From Caldithrix sp. (lineage in GTDB: Bacteria > KSB1 > UBA2214 > DYKH01), in NCBI GenBank assembly GCA_020722685.1, contig DYKH01000056.1, positions 1 to 29,781 on the forward strand: a stretch of DNA of 29,781 bases. Direction: 5' to 3'. The translations under genes were made by a program, and so were the position numbers. The notes below the pieces were generated by a model, which worked only from the letters and a program-made list of their open reading frames with translations, did no database searches and had not been told where the DNA came from. Of the stretch, positions 7,635 to 15,538 are shown piece after piece (position 1 is the stretch's first letter; every line of letters begins with the position of its first letter).

Positions 7635-8612
7635 TTAAAAGCGCACGACATCTTCAACGGCCTTGGCTATTTTGGCGGCATTGGGCATGAAATACTCTTC
7701 CAACACTGGGCTAAAGGGCGTCGGCGTATCCAGAGAGGCTACCCTTTTGATGGGGGCGTCCAGCATTTCGAAGGCTTCCTCGCTAATCAAGGCCGCGATC
7801 TCGCCGCCGATTCCGCCCGTTAGCGTAGCCTCGTGCACAATAACGACCCGGTTGGTTTTGGCGACGGATTGCATGATGGTTTCCTTGTCCAGTGGCTGTA
7901 AGCTGCGCAAGTCGATGATCTCCGTTTCGATGTTCTTCTCTTTCGCCAAAACCTCGGCCGCCTGAAGGGAAGCGTGCACCATGGCGCCATACGTGACCAC
8001 CGTTGCGTCGCTACCTGCGCGAACCACTGCCGCTTTTCCCAGTGGAACGAGGATTTCTTCATTCGGCAGATCTTCCTTGATGCGCCGGTACAAATACTTG
8101 TGTTCGAAATAGAGCACTGGATTATCGTCGCGGATGGCGCTTTTGAGTAGTCCCTTCGCGTCTCGCACCAGGGCCGGGGCAACGATCTTGAGTCCTGGCT
8201 GGTGAAAAAACCAAGCTTCGGGATTCTTGGAGTGAAACGGCCCGCCGTGAATGCCGCCGCCGGATGGGGCGCGAATAACCATCGGCACTGCGATCTCGAA
8301 GCGGTAATGCAAGGTGGCGGCATTGGTGACGATTTGATTAAAGGCACAGGTAATGAAATCCGCAAATTGGATCTCCGCAACGGGTCGCATGCCGACGATG
8401 GCCGAGCCGATGGCCGCCCCAATGATGGCCGATTCGGATATCGGCGTATCGATGACCCGTTCTTCGCCGAACTCTTCAAACAGTCCTTTGGTGACCTTAA
8501 ATGCGCCGCCGTACAGACCGACATCTTCGCCGATCAGATACACACGCGAATCGCGTGCCATCTCTTCTCGCAAAGCCTCTGTGATCGCTTGTAGGTAAGT
8601 GATTTCAGCCAT
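7635..8612 (-). CDS. 2-oxoacid dehydrogenase E1 subunit beta
   Basis: Transketolase-like beta subunit of a thiamine-diphosphate E1 (pyruvate, acetoin or branched-chain type). Characteristic blocks are GEDVGLYGGAFKVTKGL, DTPISESAIIGAAIG, IRAPSGGGIHGGPFHS and VTYGAMVH, and the C-terminal domain has IVHEATLTGGIGGEIA. With the ATG at 8612 (AAAGG 6 nt upstream) it has 325 aa, the normal length; the frame extends seven codons further but without a ribosome binding site. It is separated from E1 alpha by 202 nt with no gene. That gap holds a weak hairpin (AAGGGT...ACCCTT, about 8658-8678) and could contain its own promoter. Confidence 0.95.
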   Translation of the reverse strand: MAEITYLQAITEALREEMARDSRVYLIGEDVGLYGGAFKVTKGLFEEFGEERVIDTPISESAIIGAAIGSAIVGMRPVAEIQFADFITCAFNQIVTNAATLHYRFEIAVPMVIRAPSGGGIHGGPFHSKNPEAWFFHQPGLKIVAPALVRDAKGLLKSAIRDDNPVLYFEHKYLYRRIKEDLPNEEILVPLGKAAVVRAGSDATVVTYGAMVHASLQAAEVLAKEKNIETEIIDLRSLQPLDKETIMQSVAKTNRVVIVHEATLTGGIGGEIAALISEEAFEMLDAPIKRVASLDTPTPFSPVLEEYFMPNAAKIAKAVEDVVRF

Positions 8613-8814
8613 GATGACCTTTACTGAATGCAACTGTCAAGTTGAGACATGCTTGTTAAGGGTAAAGATTTCACCCTTCTTGTCGTTTCTGCGCATGCAG
8701 GAGTCGCCTGGTGAACAGGTGGTTAGGAGATGCCTATATTCACATGCATGACAAAAAAAATAATTCTCAACGAGTATAGAATTAAAGCAGCAAATCCTAT
8801 GAACCAAATTCCAA

Positions 8815-9792
8815 TTACGACTTAAAGACGCCCTCGGATGCCCAGTGAGCCTCCGGCTGCGGGCTGTCCAAGGCCTGTTGCGTTGCCTCTTCTATTTCGG
8901 AATCTATTTCCTTTTCCAGCAGGTCGATTTCTGCTTCGGATAATAGTTCATCTTCTATCAGGCATTTTCGTAGCCGCACAAGCGGATCCTTTTTTCCCCC
9001 TTCCTCCAGCAGCTTCTTATCGACATAAAAAGCGTCGTCATGAGCCGAATGACCTACCATGCGCATGCTCTTGCATTCGATCAGACTGGGTCCCTCGCCG
9101 TTGCGAGCACGCTCCACCGCTTGCTTTACCACGGAATAAACGGCGATTGCGTCGGTGCCGTCGACGTGGTGGCCCGGTATGCAATAGGCTTTAGCGCGAT
9201 CCGACAGCCGGGCGCAGCTATAACCCCGATGCGCTGGCGTGGAATAGGCGTATTGATTGTTTTCGATCACCAGAACAAAGGGAATTTTCTGCACGGCGGC
9301 AAAATTGAGACCTTCATGGAAGTCGCCGATATTGGACCCGCCCTCGCCGATAAAATTCAGCGCCACCACCTTTTTCCCTTGCATTTTCATGCCCATGGCC
9401 GCGCCGACTGCAACCGGGATCATGGCGCCGAGGTGACTCACGTTGCCGATGATGTTCAAATTCACGTCGCTGGCGTGGATGCCGCTGTCCTTACCGTGTG
9501 TGAGGCTATTCCCCCTTCCAAGGTACTGTAGCAGAATATTCAAAACAGATTGGCCTTTGGCGAGGTGCGCGCCCAGATCGCGATGGATGGGAAAAAGATA
9601 GTCCTGCTTCTCTAAAGCTAAGGCTGCGCCGACGGTAGTTGCTTCGATTCCTCGGCTGGTGTAGACACCGCCCATGATTCTTCCCTGCCGGTACAGAGTT
9701 AGCAGGCGATCTTCCGTTGCTCTGGTCTTATAGATAAGCTTGTAAAGTTGAATCTTGATTTGAGGCGAGACCCCCGTCTCTATCGTATCCAT
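8815..9792 (-). CDS. 2-oxoacid dehydrogenase E1 subunit alpha
   Basis: Thiamine-diphosphate-binding alpha subunit that decarboxylates a 2-oxoacid and acylates the E2 lipoyl arm. The ThDP/Mg motif runs from G149-E150-G151 to IENN at about 177 (GEGGSNIGDFHEGLN); the usual GDG is GEG here. MRMVGHSAHDD, near about 240, is the phosphorylation-loop region conserved in pyruvate-type E1 alpha. Length 325 aa is normal. It starts 20 nt after the fused E1 gene and is followed, after a 202-nt gap, by its beta partner. Its sequence is closer to pyruvate dehydrogenase alpha subunits than the fused protein is, so I favour pyruvate as its substrate, as inference. Confidence 0.94.
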   Translation of the reverse strand: MDTIETGVSPQIKIQLYKLIYKTRATEDRLLTLYRQGRIMGGVYTSRGIEATTVGAALALEKQDYLFPIHRDLGAHLAKGQSVLNILLQYLGRGNSLTHGKDSGIHASDVNLNIIGNVSHLGAMIPVAVGAAMGMKMQGKKVVALNFIGEGGSNIGDFHEGLNFAAVQKIPFVLVIENNQYAYSTPAHRGYSCARLSDRAKAYCIPGHHVDGTDAIAVYSVVKQAVERARNGEGPSLIECKSMRMVGHSAHDDAFYVDKKLLEEGGKKDPLVRLRKCLIEDELLSEAEIDLLEKEIDSEIEEATQQALDSPQPEAHWASEGVFKS

Positions 9793-9812
9793 TAACGATT
9801 TTTCTCCAATTG

Positions 9813-11825
9813 TTAGTAAGCGACAAGCTCTTGAATCGCTCCTTTGATATGAGCTTCTTGAGGTAGAACGGCTGCCTCCAGTTCCCAGTTGTACGGTATG
9901 GGAGTGTCTTTGCCGGCCAGGCGTTTCACGGGTGCGTCCAAAAATTCAAAGGCTCTATCAGCGATGATAGATGCGATCTCACTGCCAAATCCGGCGGTCA
10001 AGTTGTCTTCATGGGCGACCAAAACCCGATTCGTCTTGGCAACAGAGCTTAGAATGGTTGCGACATCGAGTGGATAGATGGTCCGAATATCGACGATTTC
10101 AATTTCGATGCCTTCTTTGGCCAACTCAGCCGCTACTTGTAAGGACTTTTGCACCATGGCTCCATAGGTCACGATGGCTGCGTCCTTGCCTTCTCTTTTG
10201 ATAGCCGCCTGTCCGAACGGGATAAGGTGGTCGGCATCCGGTTCCGGGCTCATCGCATAGTTCTGCCGGTAAAGTCCCTTGTGCTCGAGAAAGAGAACCG
10301 GATCGTCCATACGCATGGCCTGCTTCAGAAGCCCTTTTGCGTCGGCGGCGGTAGATGGATAACAGATGTACATTCCCGGCAAATGGGCGAAAAAGCCTTC
10401 GATGTTTTGGCTATGACAAAGCCCACCATGAATGTAGCCGCCTACCGGGACGCGGATGACGACCGGACAGCTAAAGGCGCCGTTGGAGCGCCAGCGAACG
10501 GTCGCCAATTCGTTGCGAATCTGCATCATGGCCGGCCAAATATAATCGCCGAACTGAATCTCCACCACCGGCTTGAAGCCGCGAATGGCGATGCCAATGG
10601 CAGTGCCGATGATACTGGATTCCGCCAGCGGCGAATTGAACACTCGCTCGCTGCCAAACTTTGTGGAAAGCCCTTTAGTGGCCGTAAAAACGCCGCCTTT
10701 TGGATCGGCAATGTCTTCGCCATAGAGAAGGATTTTCTCGTTTCTCTCCATCTCTTCCATGAGCGCATGATTGATGGCATCAACCATAACAATGCGGGGC
10801 GTATTCGTCGGCGGAGCGGCCGATTTCACACTTGCATTGTGATTCGAAGCGAAAAGATGTTTTTCTACCTCTTCCGCTGATGGCATCTTGGCAGCGAGCG
10901 CTTCTTCCGCTGCTGCATTCACTTCCTCTTTGACCCGACGGCCGAGCTGATCCAATTCATCCTTGGTCGCGAGCTTTTTTTGCAGCAGATAATTGCCAAA
11001 TTGCAGGATTGGATCCTGGTCGCGTTCCCTTTCCAGCTCTTTCGCATCGCGATATTTACGCTGGTCGTCAGAGGAGGAATGAGAAGTCAAGCGAACGACT
11101 TGTGCAACAATCAAGCTTGGACCTTTTCCCGCTCGCGCCAAGCCTACGCAATGCCGAAAGGTTTCATAGGTTTCGGCGACATCGAGTCCGTTCACTTTGT
11201 GACGATGCAGATTCTTGTAACCCATGACCATCTCATAGACTGACCGGCCCGCGGCTTGCTGCTCACTGGGCACCGAAATGGCGTACTGGTTATCTTCGAT
11301 TAAGAATATGACAGGCAAACAATCCCGCGTAGCCCAATTGATGGCCTCATAAAACTCGCCTTGACTGGTTGCCCCCTCTCCAGAGGATACATAGACGACT
11401 TCAGTGGTTTTCAGCTTTTTGCATCCCAAAGCGGTGCCAACGGCCTGAAGGTATTGTGTGCCCGTTGGGCTGGATTGGGTGACGATTCGCAGCTTGGCAT
11501 GACCATAATGTTGCGGCATTTGTCGACCGCCCGACGACGGGTCATCATTTCGAGCTAAAAAGTTGAGTAAGATTTCTTTGGGTGTCACTCCCCACTTTAG
11601 TACGAAGGCTTGGTCGCGATAGTAGGGATAGGCCCAATCACTTCCGGGATTCAAGGCGAGGGCAGCAGCAACTTGCGCAGCCTCATGTCCGGCGGCCCCA
11701 ATATGAAAAAAACTTTTGCCTTGGCGGAGCAGAATGAGCATTTTGTCGTCGAGGCTGCGGCTTAGTAACATGGTGCGATAGGTTTCAACCAAGCCATCTC
11801 TGCCCATATCTTTCCATGCCAGCAA
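9813..11825 (-). CDS. fused E1 alpha-beta 2-oxoacid dehydrogenase (branched-chain-like)
   Basis: A single polypeptide (670 aa from TTG 11825) joining E1 alpha (about 1-340) and E1 beta (about 348-670). The alpha half has the ThDP motif SSGEGATSQGEF and IEDNQYAIS; the beta half starts at VDAINHALMEEMERNEKIL and includes YGEDIADPKGGVF, SPLAESSIIGTAIG and VPVGGYIHGG. Fused E1 enzymes of this kind occur widely in Bacteroidota and relatives and are usually assigned to branched-chain 2-oxoacids. The start is TTG, because a complete AGGAGGTGA lies immediately upstream; the GTG at 11831 overlaps that site. It is followed 20 nt later by a second, unfused E1 pair. Both halves look intact. Confidence 0.94.
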   Translation of the reverse strand: MLAWKDMGRDGLVETYRTMLLSRSLDDKMLILLRQGKSFFHIGAAGHEAAQVAAALALNPGSDWAYPYYRDQAFVLKWGVTPKEILLNFLARNDDPSSGGRQMPQHYGHAKLRIVTQSSPTGTQYLQAVGTALGCKKLKTTEVVYVSSGEGATSQGEFYEAINWATRDCLPVIFLIEDNQYAISVPSEQQAAGRSVYEMVMGYKNLHRHKVNGLDVAETYETFRHCVGLARAGKGPSLIVAQVVRLTSHSSSDDQRKYRDAKELERERDQDPILQFGNYLLQKKLATKDELDQLGRRVKEEVNAAAEEALAAKMPSAEEVEKHLFASNHNASVKSAAPPTNTPRIVMVDAINHALMEEMERNEKILLYGEDIADPKGGVFTATKGLSTKFGSERVFNSPLAESSIIGTAIGIAIRGFKPVVEIQFGDYIWPAMMQIRNELATVRWRSNGAFSCPVVIRVPVGGYIHGGLCHSQNIEGFFAHLPGMYICYPSTAADAKGLLKQAMRMDDPVLFLEHKGLYRQNYAMSPEPDADHLIPFGQAAIKREGKDAAIVTYGAMVQKSLQVAAELAKEGIEIEIVDIRTIYPLDVATILSSVAKTNRVLVAHEDNLTAGFGSEIASIIADRAFEFLDAPVKRLAGKDTPIPYNWELEAAVLPQEAHIKGAIQELVAY

Positions 11826-11827
11826 AG

Positions 11828-11836
11828 TCACCTCCT
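11828..11836 (-). promoter_or_regulatory. full-length Shine-Dalgarno site deciding a TTG start
   Basis: AGGAGGTGA, a nine-base match to the 3' end of 16S rRNA, lies two bases before TTG 11825. GGAGG to TTG spacing is 5 nt. This argues against the GTG at 11831, which is inside the site, and against the ATG several codons later. Confidence 0.7.
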
Positions 11837-11873
11837 AAGCATCGGCGGGAACACAACGGTTCGCAGGATTCAA

Positions 11874-13085
11874 TTATCTTGTTTCAGCAGTAGACGATTT
11901 CTCTAACAAAACCTTACCCACCTTTACGCCAAAATCGTAGCACTTTTGCAGCTCATCGGCGCTTGGAACTAAGACAGCAGTGAGACCGGCAAAAGGTACG
12001 GTAAATTTCATCGCCGCCAGGCGATCATCCAGCAATCTCACGGCTTCCCCGCTCCAGCCAATTGAGCCAAAGCTCCCCCCGATCTTGCCTTTCACGTCAA
12101 TGGTGGTCAGGCTATTCAATACGTCCCAAACGGGTTTTACGGCGTCATTATTGATGGTCGGAGAGCCAAGCATGATGGCGTCGGCTGCTTCGATCCGATC
12201 CAAATGTCCTTCAAAATTCAATCCTACAACATCAAAAAGCTCGGTATCAATTCCAACAGAGTTGGCCCCGGCCGATATCTTCTGGGCCATCAGCTCGGTG
12301 CTGCCATGAGCGCTGGCAAAATAGATGAGCATCTTTTTCGGGTGATTTTCCGGTCGCGGCGCCGACCACTGCCGATAGGCTTCCAAGTATTTTTTCAAAT
12401 CGCTGCGCAGAATAGGCCCGTGAGAGGGCGCGATGGTCCTGATTTCCAGCGATTGAATCTTTTTTAGGGCATTGCGCAAATGCCGCCGGTACGGTCGTAG
12501 AATGGTATCGAAATATTGTCTAAAGTCAGGCCAAAAGTCGCGATTGATGGTGTCAGCAAAAATGCGGCTGTCACAAAAGTGCGAAGCAAAGACATCACAA
12601 GAGAAAAGGATTTTATCTTCTTCCAGAAAGGTCATCATCGTGTCCGGCCAGTGCAAAAAGGGCGCGGAGATGAAGCGAAGGGTTTTCTGCCCGAGACAGA
12701 GGGTAGCCCCGTTCTCCACTCCGATCGGCTCCACCTCTCTATTTAGCGTGTTGGCAACGTATTTCGTTGCCACTTTGGCGCAAACGACTTTGGCGTGAGG
12801 CGCCGCTTGCAGCAATTCTGCCAAGGCGCCGGAATGATCCGGCTCGGTGTGTTGCAGAATAATATACTCAATTTGGGTGAGGTCAACCAATTCCGATAAA
12901 TGCTGCAAGTACTGCTCGGCGAACTTGGCCTTGACGGTGTCGATCACAGCGATCTTTTCATCCTTGACCAAGTAGCTGTTATAGGTCGTGCCGTTTTTGG
13001 TGCGCATGATGATGTCGAAAATACGCAAATCCGGATGCAAAGCGCCGACCCAATAGACATTCGGCTTGATTTCAAGGGGCTTCAT
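11874..13085 (-). CDS. fprA: flavo-diiron protein FprA (rubredoxin:O2/NO reductase)
   Basis: Cytosolic A-type flavoprotein that reduces O2 to water or NO to N2O using electrons from rubredoxin. The metallo-beta-lactamase-like domain (about 1-245) has all di-iron ligands: H79, E81, D83, H84 (HTEPDH), H145, D164 and H222. These numbers nearly coincide with Desulfovibrio ROO. A flavodoxin domain follows (about 250-400, FMN loop FASAHGSTELMA). Length is 403 aa. The ATG at 13085 overlaps the rubredoxin stop (TGATG), so the two proteins are translationally coupled donor and acceptor. It precedes the fused E1 by 48 nt. Role here: oxygen or NO defence, probably in an anaerobe or microaerophile. Confidence 0.96.
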   Translation of the reverse strand: MKPLEIKPNVYWVGALHPDLRIFDIIMRTKNGTTYNSYLVKDEKIAVIDTVKAKFAEQYLQHLSELVDLTQIEYIILQHTEPDHSGALAELLQAAPHAKVVCAKVATKYVANTLNREVEPIGVENGATLCLGQKTLRFISAPFLHWPDTMMTFLEEDKILFSCDVFASHFCDSRIFADTINRDFWPDFRQYFDTILRPYRRHLRNALKKIQSLEIRTIAPSHGPILRSDLKKYLEAYRQWSAPRPENHPKKMLIYFASAHGSTELMAQKISAGANSVGIDTELFDVVGLNFEGHLDRIEAADAIMLGSPTINNDAVKPVWDVLNSLTTIDVKGKIGGSFGSIGWSGEAVRLLDDRLAAMKFTVPFAGLTAVLVPSADELQKCYDFGVKVGKVLLEKSSTAETR

Positions 13086-13285
13086 CAATACCCTCCATTT
13101 TCCAAAGGCTCATCAACGACCTTGAACAGTTCTTTCCCGCTGCCGCAGCCAGGGCATGTGAAACTTTTTGGCAGCTTCTGAAACGGCGTTCCGCGCTTGA
13201 TCCCTTGCGCAGCAACACCGATTTTTGGATTATATTCAAATCCGCAGATTTGACATTCCCAAATTTTTTCTTTGTTGTCAGACAT
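13085..13285 (-). CDS. rubredoxin
   Basis: Small Fe(Cys)4 electron carrier, 66 aa from the ATG at 13285. Both cysteine knuckles are present: CQICGFEYNP near the N-terminus and CPGCGSG near the C-terminus. The middle loop has FQKLPKSFTCP, the usual region before the second knuckle. An in-frame extension to 13342 has no ribosome binding site and carries two extra cysteines, so I chose the shorter start (AGG about 8 nt upstream). Its stop overlaps the fprA start as TGATG. It is the probable direct electron donor to FprA. Confidence 0.95.
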   Translation of the reverse strand: MSDNKEKIWECQICGFEYNPKIGVAAQGIKRGTPFQKLPKSFTCPGCGSGKELFKVVDEPLENGGY

Positions 13286-13403
13286 GATAAACCTGACCGA
13301 TCGAGTAAATATTTCGCAGGTGACGCAATAGTAAAAGAGCAAGCAAACATAAAACAGCGCAGACGAAACTGCGCTTTGGAAAAGTCCCCATGAAGGTAGA
13401 AAA

Positions 13404-13607
13404 CTAGGCCTTCTCGATTTTGATGCGGTGACCCTCTATCCTGACTTCTTCCGCCCGGCAGCTTCTTTCTGCCGCATCCGCCGGGCGCGGCCGGTCGGAA
13501 TGGTCGAAACACTGGGTCAGAGCTTCCTCCGGTGAGCTGGCCACCCGCAAATTCCAGCAAGAGCTATCGCCGAGATGATACACCACGTACAGCTTTAATT
13601 CATCCAC
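13404..13607 (-). CDS. 67-aa hypothetical protein between iscU and rubredoxin
   Basis: I do not recognise this protein. It has an AGGAG ribosome binding site 9 nt before its ATG and normal operon spacing (45 nt after iscU, 118 nt before rubredoxin). The N-terminal half (MDELKLYVVYHLGDSSCWNLRVASSPEEAL) reads like a small beta-beta-alpha unit. The C-terminal half is charged and ends EVRIEGHRIKIEKA, likely beta strands. Cysteines occur at about 17, 33 and 50, not in a known metal motif. There is no signal peptide or membrane segment. The context suggests a role tied to Fe-S assembly or redox chemistry. Confidence 0.65.
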   Translation of the reverse strand: MDELKLYVVYHLGDSSCWNLRVASSPEEALTQCFDHSDRPRPADAAERSCRAEEVRIEGHRIKIEKA

Positions 13608-13652
13608 ATGGACTCCTGTGTCAAGCTTCTCGCTTCAACCGATCAAACCGCT

Positions 13653-14036
13653 TCACTTGTTTTTCTTTCGGTAGTCATCGATGGCCGCCTTTAACGCATC
13701 CTCTGCCAACACGGAGCAATGCATTTTCACCTTCGGCAGACCGCCAAGCGCCTCCGCTACCGCTTTATTAGATATCTGCAGGGCTTCGGACAAAGTTTTC
13801 CCTTTCACCATTTCCGTGACCATAGAGCTGGTCGCAATAGCCGCGCCGCAACCAAAGGTCTTGAACTTGGCATCCACAATCTTGTCACCTTCCACGCGAA
13901 TCGTCAACTTCATGACATCACCACAAGCCGGATTGCCGACGACCCCGACGCCGTTCGCGTTTTCGACAATGCCGACGTTGCGGGGGTTTTCATAATGATC
14001 TACGACCAAGTCACTGTATTCTTGCGTGAAGTCCAT
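13653..14036 (-). CDS. iscU: Fe-S cluster assembly scaffold IscU/NifU-N
   Basis: Scaffold on which IscS-derived sulfur and iron form 2Fe-2S/4Fe-4S clusters. The three cluster cysteines are present: C38 in GNPACGD, C63 in FGCGAAIA and C107 in KMHCSVLAEDA. The LPKVK sequence before C107 corresponds to the HscA-recognition LPPVK motif of classical IscU. At 127 aa it is the bare IscU domain without NifU extensions. It follows iscS by 85 nt. No hscA/hscB, ferredoxin, iscA or iscR is in the window, so this is a minimal IscSU pair. Confidence 0.96.
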   Translation of the reverse strand: MDFTQEYSDLVVDHYENPRNVGIVENANGVGVVGNPACGDVMKLTIRVEGDKIVDAKFKTFGCGAAIATSSMVTEMVKGKTLSEALQISNKAVAEALGGLPKVKMHCSVLAEDALKAAIDDYRKKNK

Positions 14037-14121
14037 TCTTTGTCTTTTACTCCGGCAAGGTATTGCTCAGGGCGCTTCGGAGACGGGCGGCCAAACGTTC
14101 ATACGGATTGCTGCAAACAGC

Positions 14122-15333
14122 TTAGTGGACGTGTTCGCGCCAGCCTACTTTTTCGATGTCGATCCCCTCTTTGGCCATTTCGTAGAGCGGCGACATCTCT
14201 CGCAATCGCGCGACATTCTTCTCCAACAGATCGAGCAAAATATCAACGTGCTCTTCGGTGTTGCTTTTGCCCAAGCCAATGCGAATCGAGCAATGGGCTA
14301 AAGATTCAGGCACGCCAATGGCCTTGAGAACGTAAGAAGATTGCAGCGAGGTAGAGGTGCAAGCCGAGCCGGAGGACAACGCCACGCCCCGGCAGGCCAG
14401 GATGAGAGATTCGCCTTCCACGTAGGCAAAGCTGTAGTTGAGATTGTTCGGCAATCGTTGCGTCGGATGTCCATTGAGTCTGACGTTTTCGATGCGCGTT
14501 TCGATGCCTTTCGCCAACCGTTGGCGCAATGCAAGCAAGCGAGCTGACTCCTTCTGCCAATCCCTTCTTGCGATCTCGCACGCTTTCCCAAGACCGACGA
14601 TTCCCGGTACATTGAGCGTGCCGGAACGCATGCCGCGCTCGTGTCCGCCGCCATCGATGATCGGAGTTAGCTTGATGCCCTTTTTCACATAAAGAGCGCC
14701 GATCCCTTTTGGACCGTACATTTTATGGCCGGAGATGGACAGCATGTCGACTTGGTCTCGAACGACGTTGACATCGATTTTTCCAAGCGCTTGAACAGCG
14801 TCCGTGTGAAAGAGAATGCCATGCTGATGGGCTAAGGCTCCGATCTGAGCAATGGGCTGAAGGGTGCCGATTTCGCTGTTGGCGGTCTGCACGGAAATCA
14901 GAAAGGTTTCCGGCTTGATGAGCCGGCGAATATCGTCCAAATCGACCACACCATAAGAATCAAGCTTGGCAAAGCTCACCTCGAAGCCTTGCTTTTGCAG
15001 GCGCTTCGCCGTATCTAAAACCGCCTTGTGCTCGGTGGCAAGAGTGATGAGATGCCCGGTCCCTCCTCTTTGCAAGTAGGCGGAACCCTTCAAAGCCAAG
15101 TTATCGGACTCGGTCGCCCCGCTGGTAAAAATTATCTCGTCCGCACTCTCCGCGCCGATCAGCTCGGCAACTTGCTGCCGCCCCAACTCTACAGCATTGC
15201 GGGCGATACGTCCGAACTCATGCGTGCTGCTGGAGGGATTGCCAAAGTTGTCGGTTAGATAAGGCATCATCGCCTCAAGCACCTCTGCATCAAGAGGCGT
15301 CGTAGCATGATGATCCATGTAAATGGCGTTCAT
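14122..15333 (-). CDS. iscS: cysteine desulfurase IscS/NifS
   Basis: PLP enzyme that converts cysteine to alanine and a persulfide passed to IscU. The PLP lysine is K204 in SGHKMYGPKG, and the catalytic cysteine is C325 in SSGSACTS, corresponding to K206 and C328 of E. coli IscS. The N-terminal MDHHATTPLD is typical. Length 403 aa is full. GAAGG sits directly before the ATG at 15333; an ATG five codons later (MDHHATTP) is a possible alternative start. It is the first gene of the long minus-strand block. Upstream lies a hairpin with a T-run (15360-15411) that separates it from the ferritin-like gene. Confidence 0.96.
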   Translation of the reverse strand: MNAIYMDHHATTPLDAEVLEAMMPYLTDNFGNPSSSTHEFGRIARNAVELGRQQVAELIGAESADEIIFTSGATESDNLALKGSAYLQRGGTGHLITLATEHKAVLDTAKRLQKQGFEVSFAKLDSYGVVDLDDIRRLIKPETFLISVQTANSEIGTLQPIAQIGALAHQHGILFHTDAVQALGKIDVNVVRDQVDMLSISGHKMYGPKGIGALYVKKGIKLTPIIDGGGHERGMRSGTLNVPGIVGLGKACEIARRDWQKESARLLALRQRLAKGIETRIENVRLNGHPTQRLPNNLNYSFAYVEGESLILACRGVALSSGSACTSTSLQSSYVLKAIGVPESLAHCSIRIGLGKSNTEEHVDILLDLLEKNVARLREMSPLYEMAKEGIDIEKVGWREHVH

Positions 15334-15359
15334 TCCTTCGCCCGTGAATCGGTGATCGT

Positions 15360-15411
15360 AAAAATGGCTCGTACTATGTGCTCTTGGCTAAGCCCAAACC
15401 GTACGAGCCAT
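15360..15411 (-). terminator. intrinsic terminator or leader hairpin upstream of iscS
   Basis: Reading the minus strand, ATGGCTCGTAC (15411-15401) pairs perfectly with GTACGAGCCAT (15374-15364): an 11-bp stem. The 26-nt loop holds a second small stem (TTGG...CCAA), and five Ts follow the main stem. It lies downstream of the ferritin-like gene and 27 nt before the iscS start. It may simply end the ferritin-like transcript, or it may act as an attenuator in an iscS leader. A second hairpin, CGGCCC-CGA-GGGCCG, lies at 15483-15497. Confidence 0.7.
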
Positions 15412-15538
15412 GCTATTGCGAAAAGGCTAGCTATCCCCCCAAAAAATTAGGGTCGCAATGAGTCGGCGGCTGTCATGATAACCGGCCCCGAGGGCCGCTT
15501 CAAAAGAACTCTATTCTCTCTTGACTGCGCTCTGGACC

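Noticed and set aside
8658..8678. AAGGGT...ACCCTT hairpin between E1 alpha and E1 beta as a terminator
   Set aside because: Only 6 bp with a 9-nt loop and no T-run; ending transcription here would separate the two subunits.
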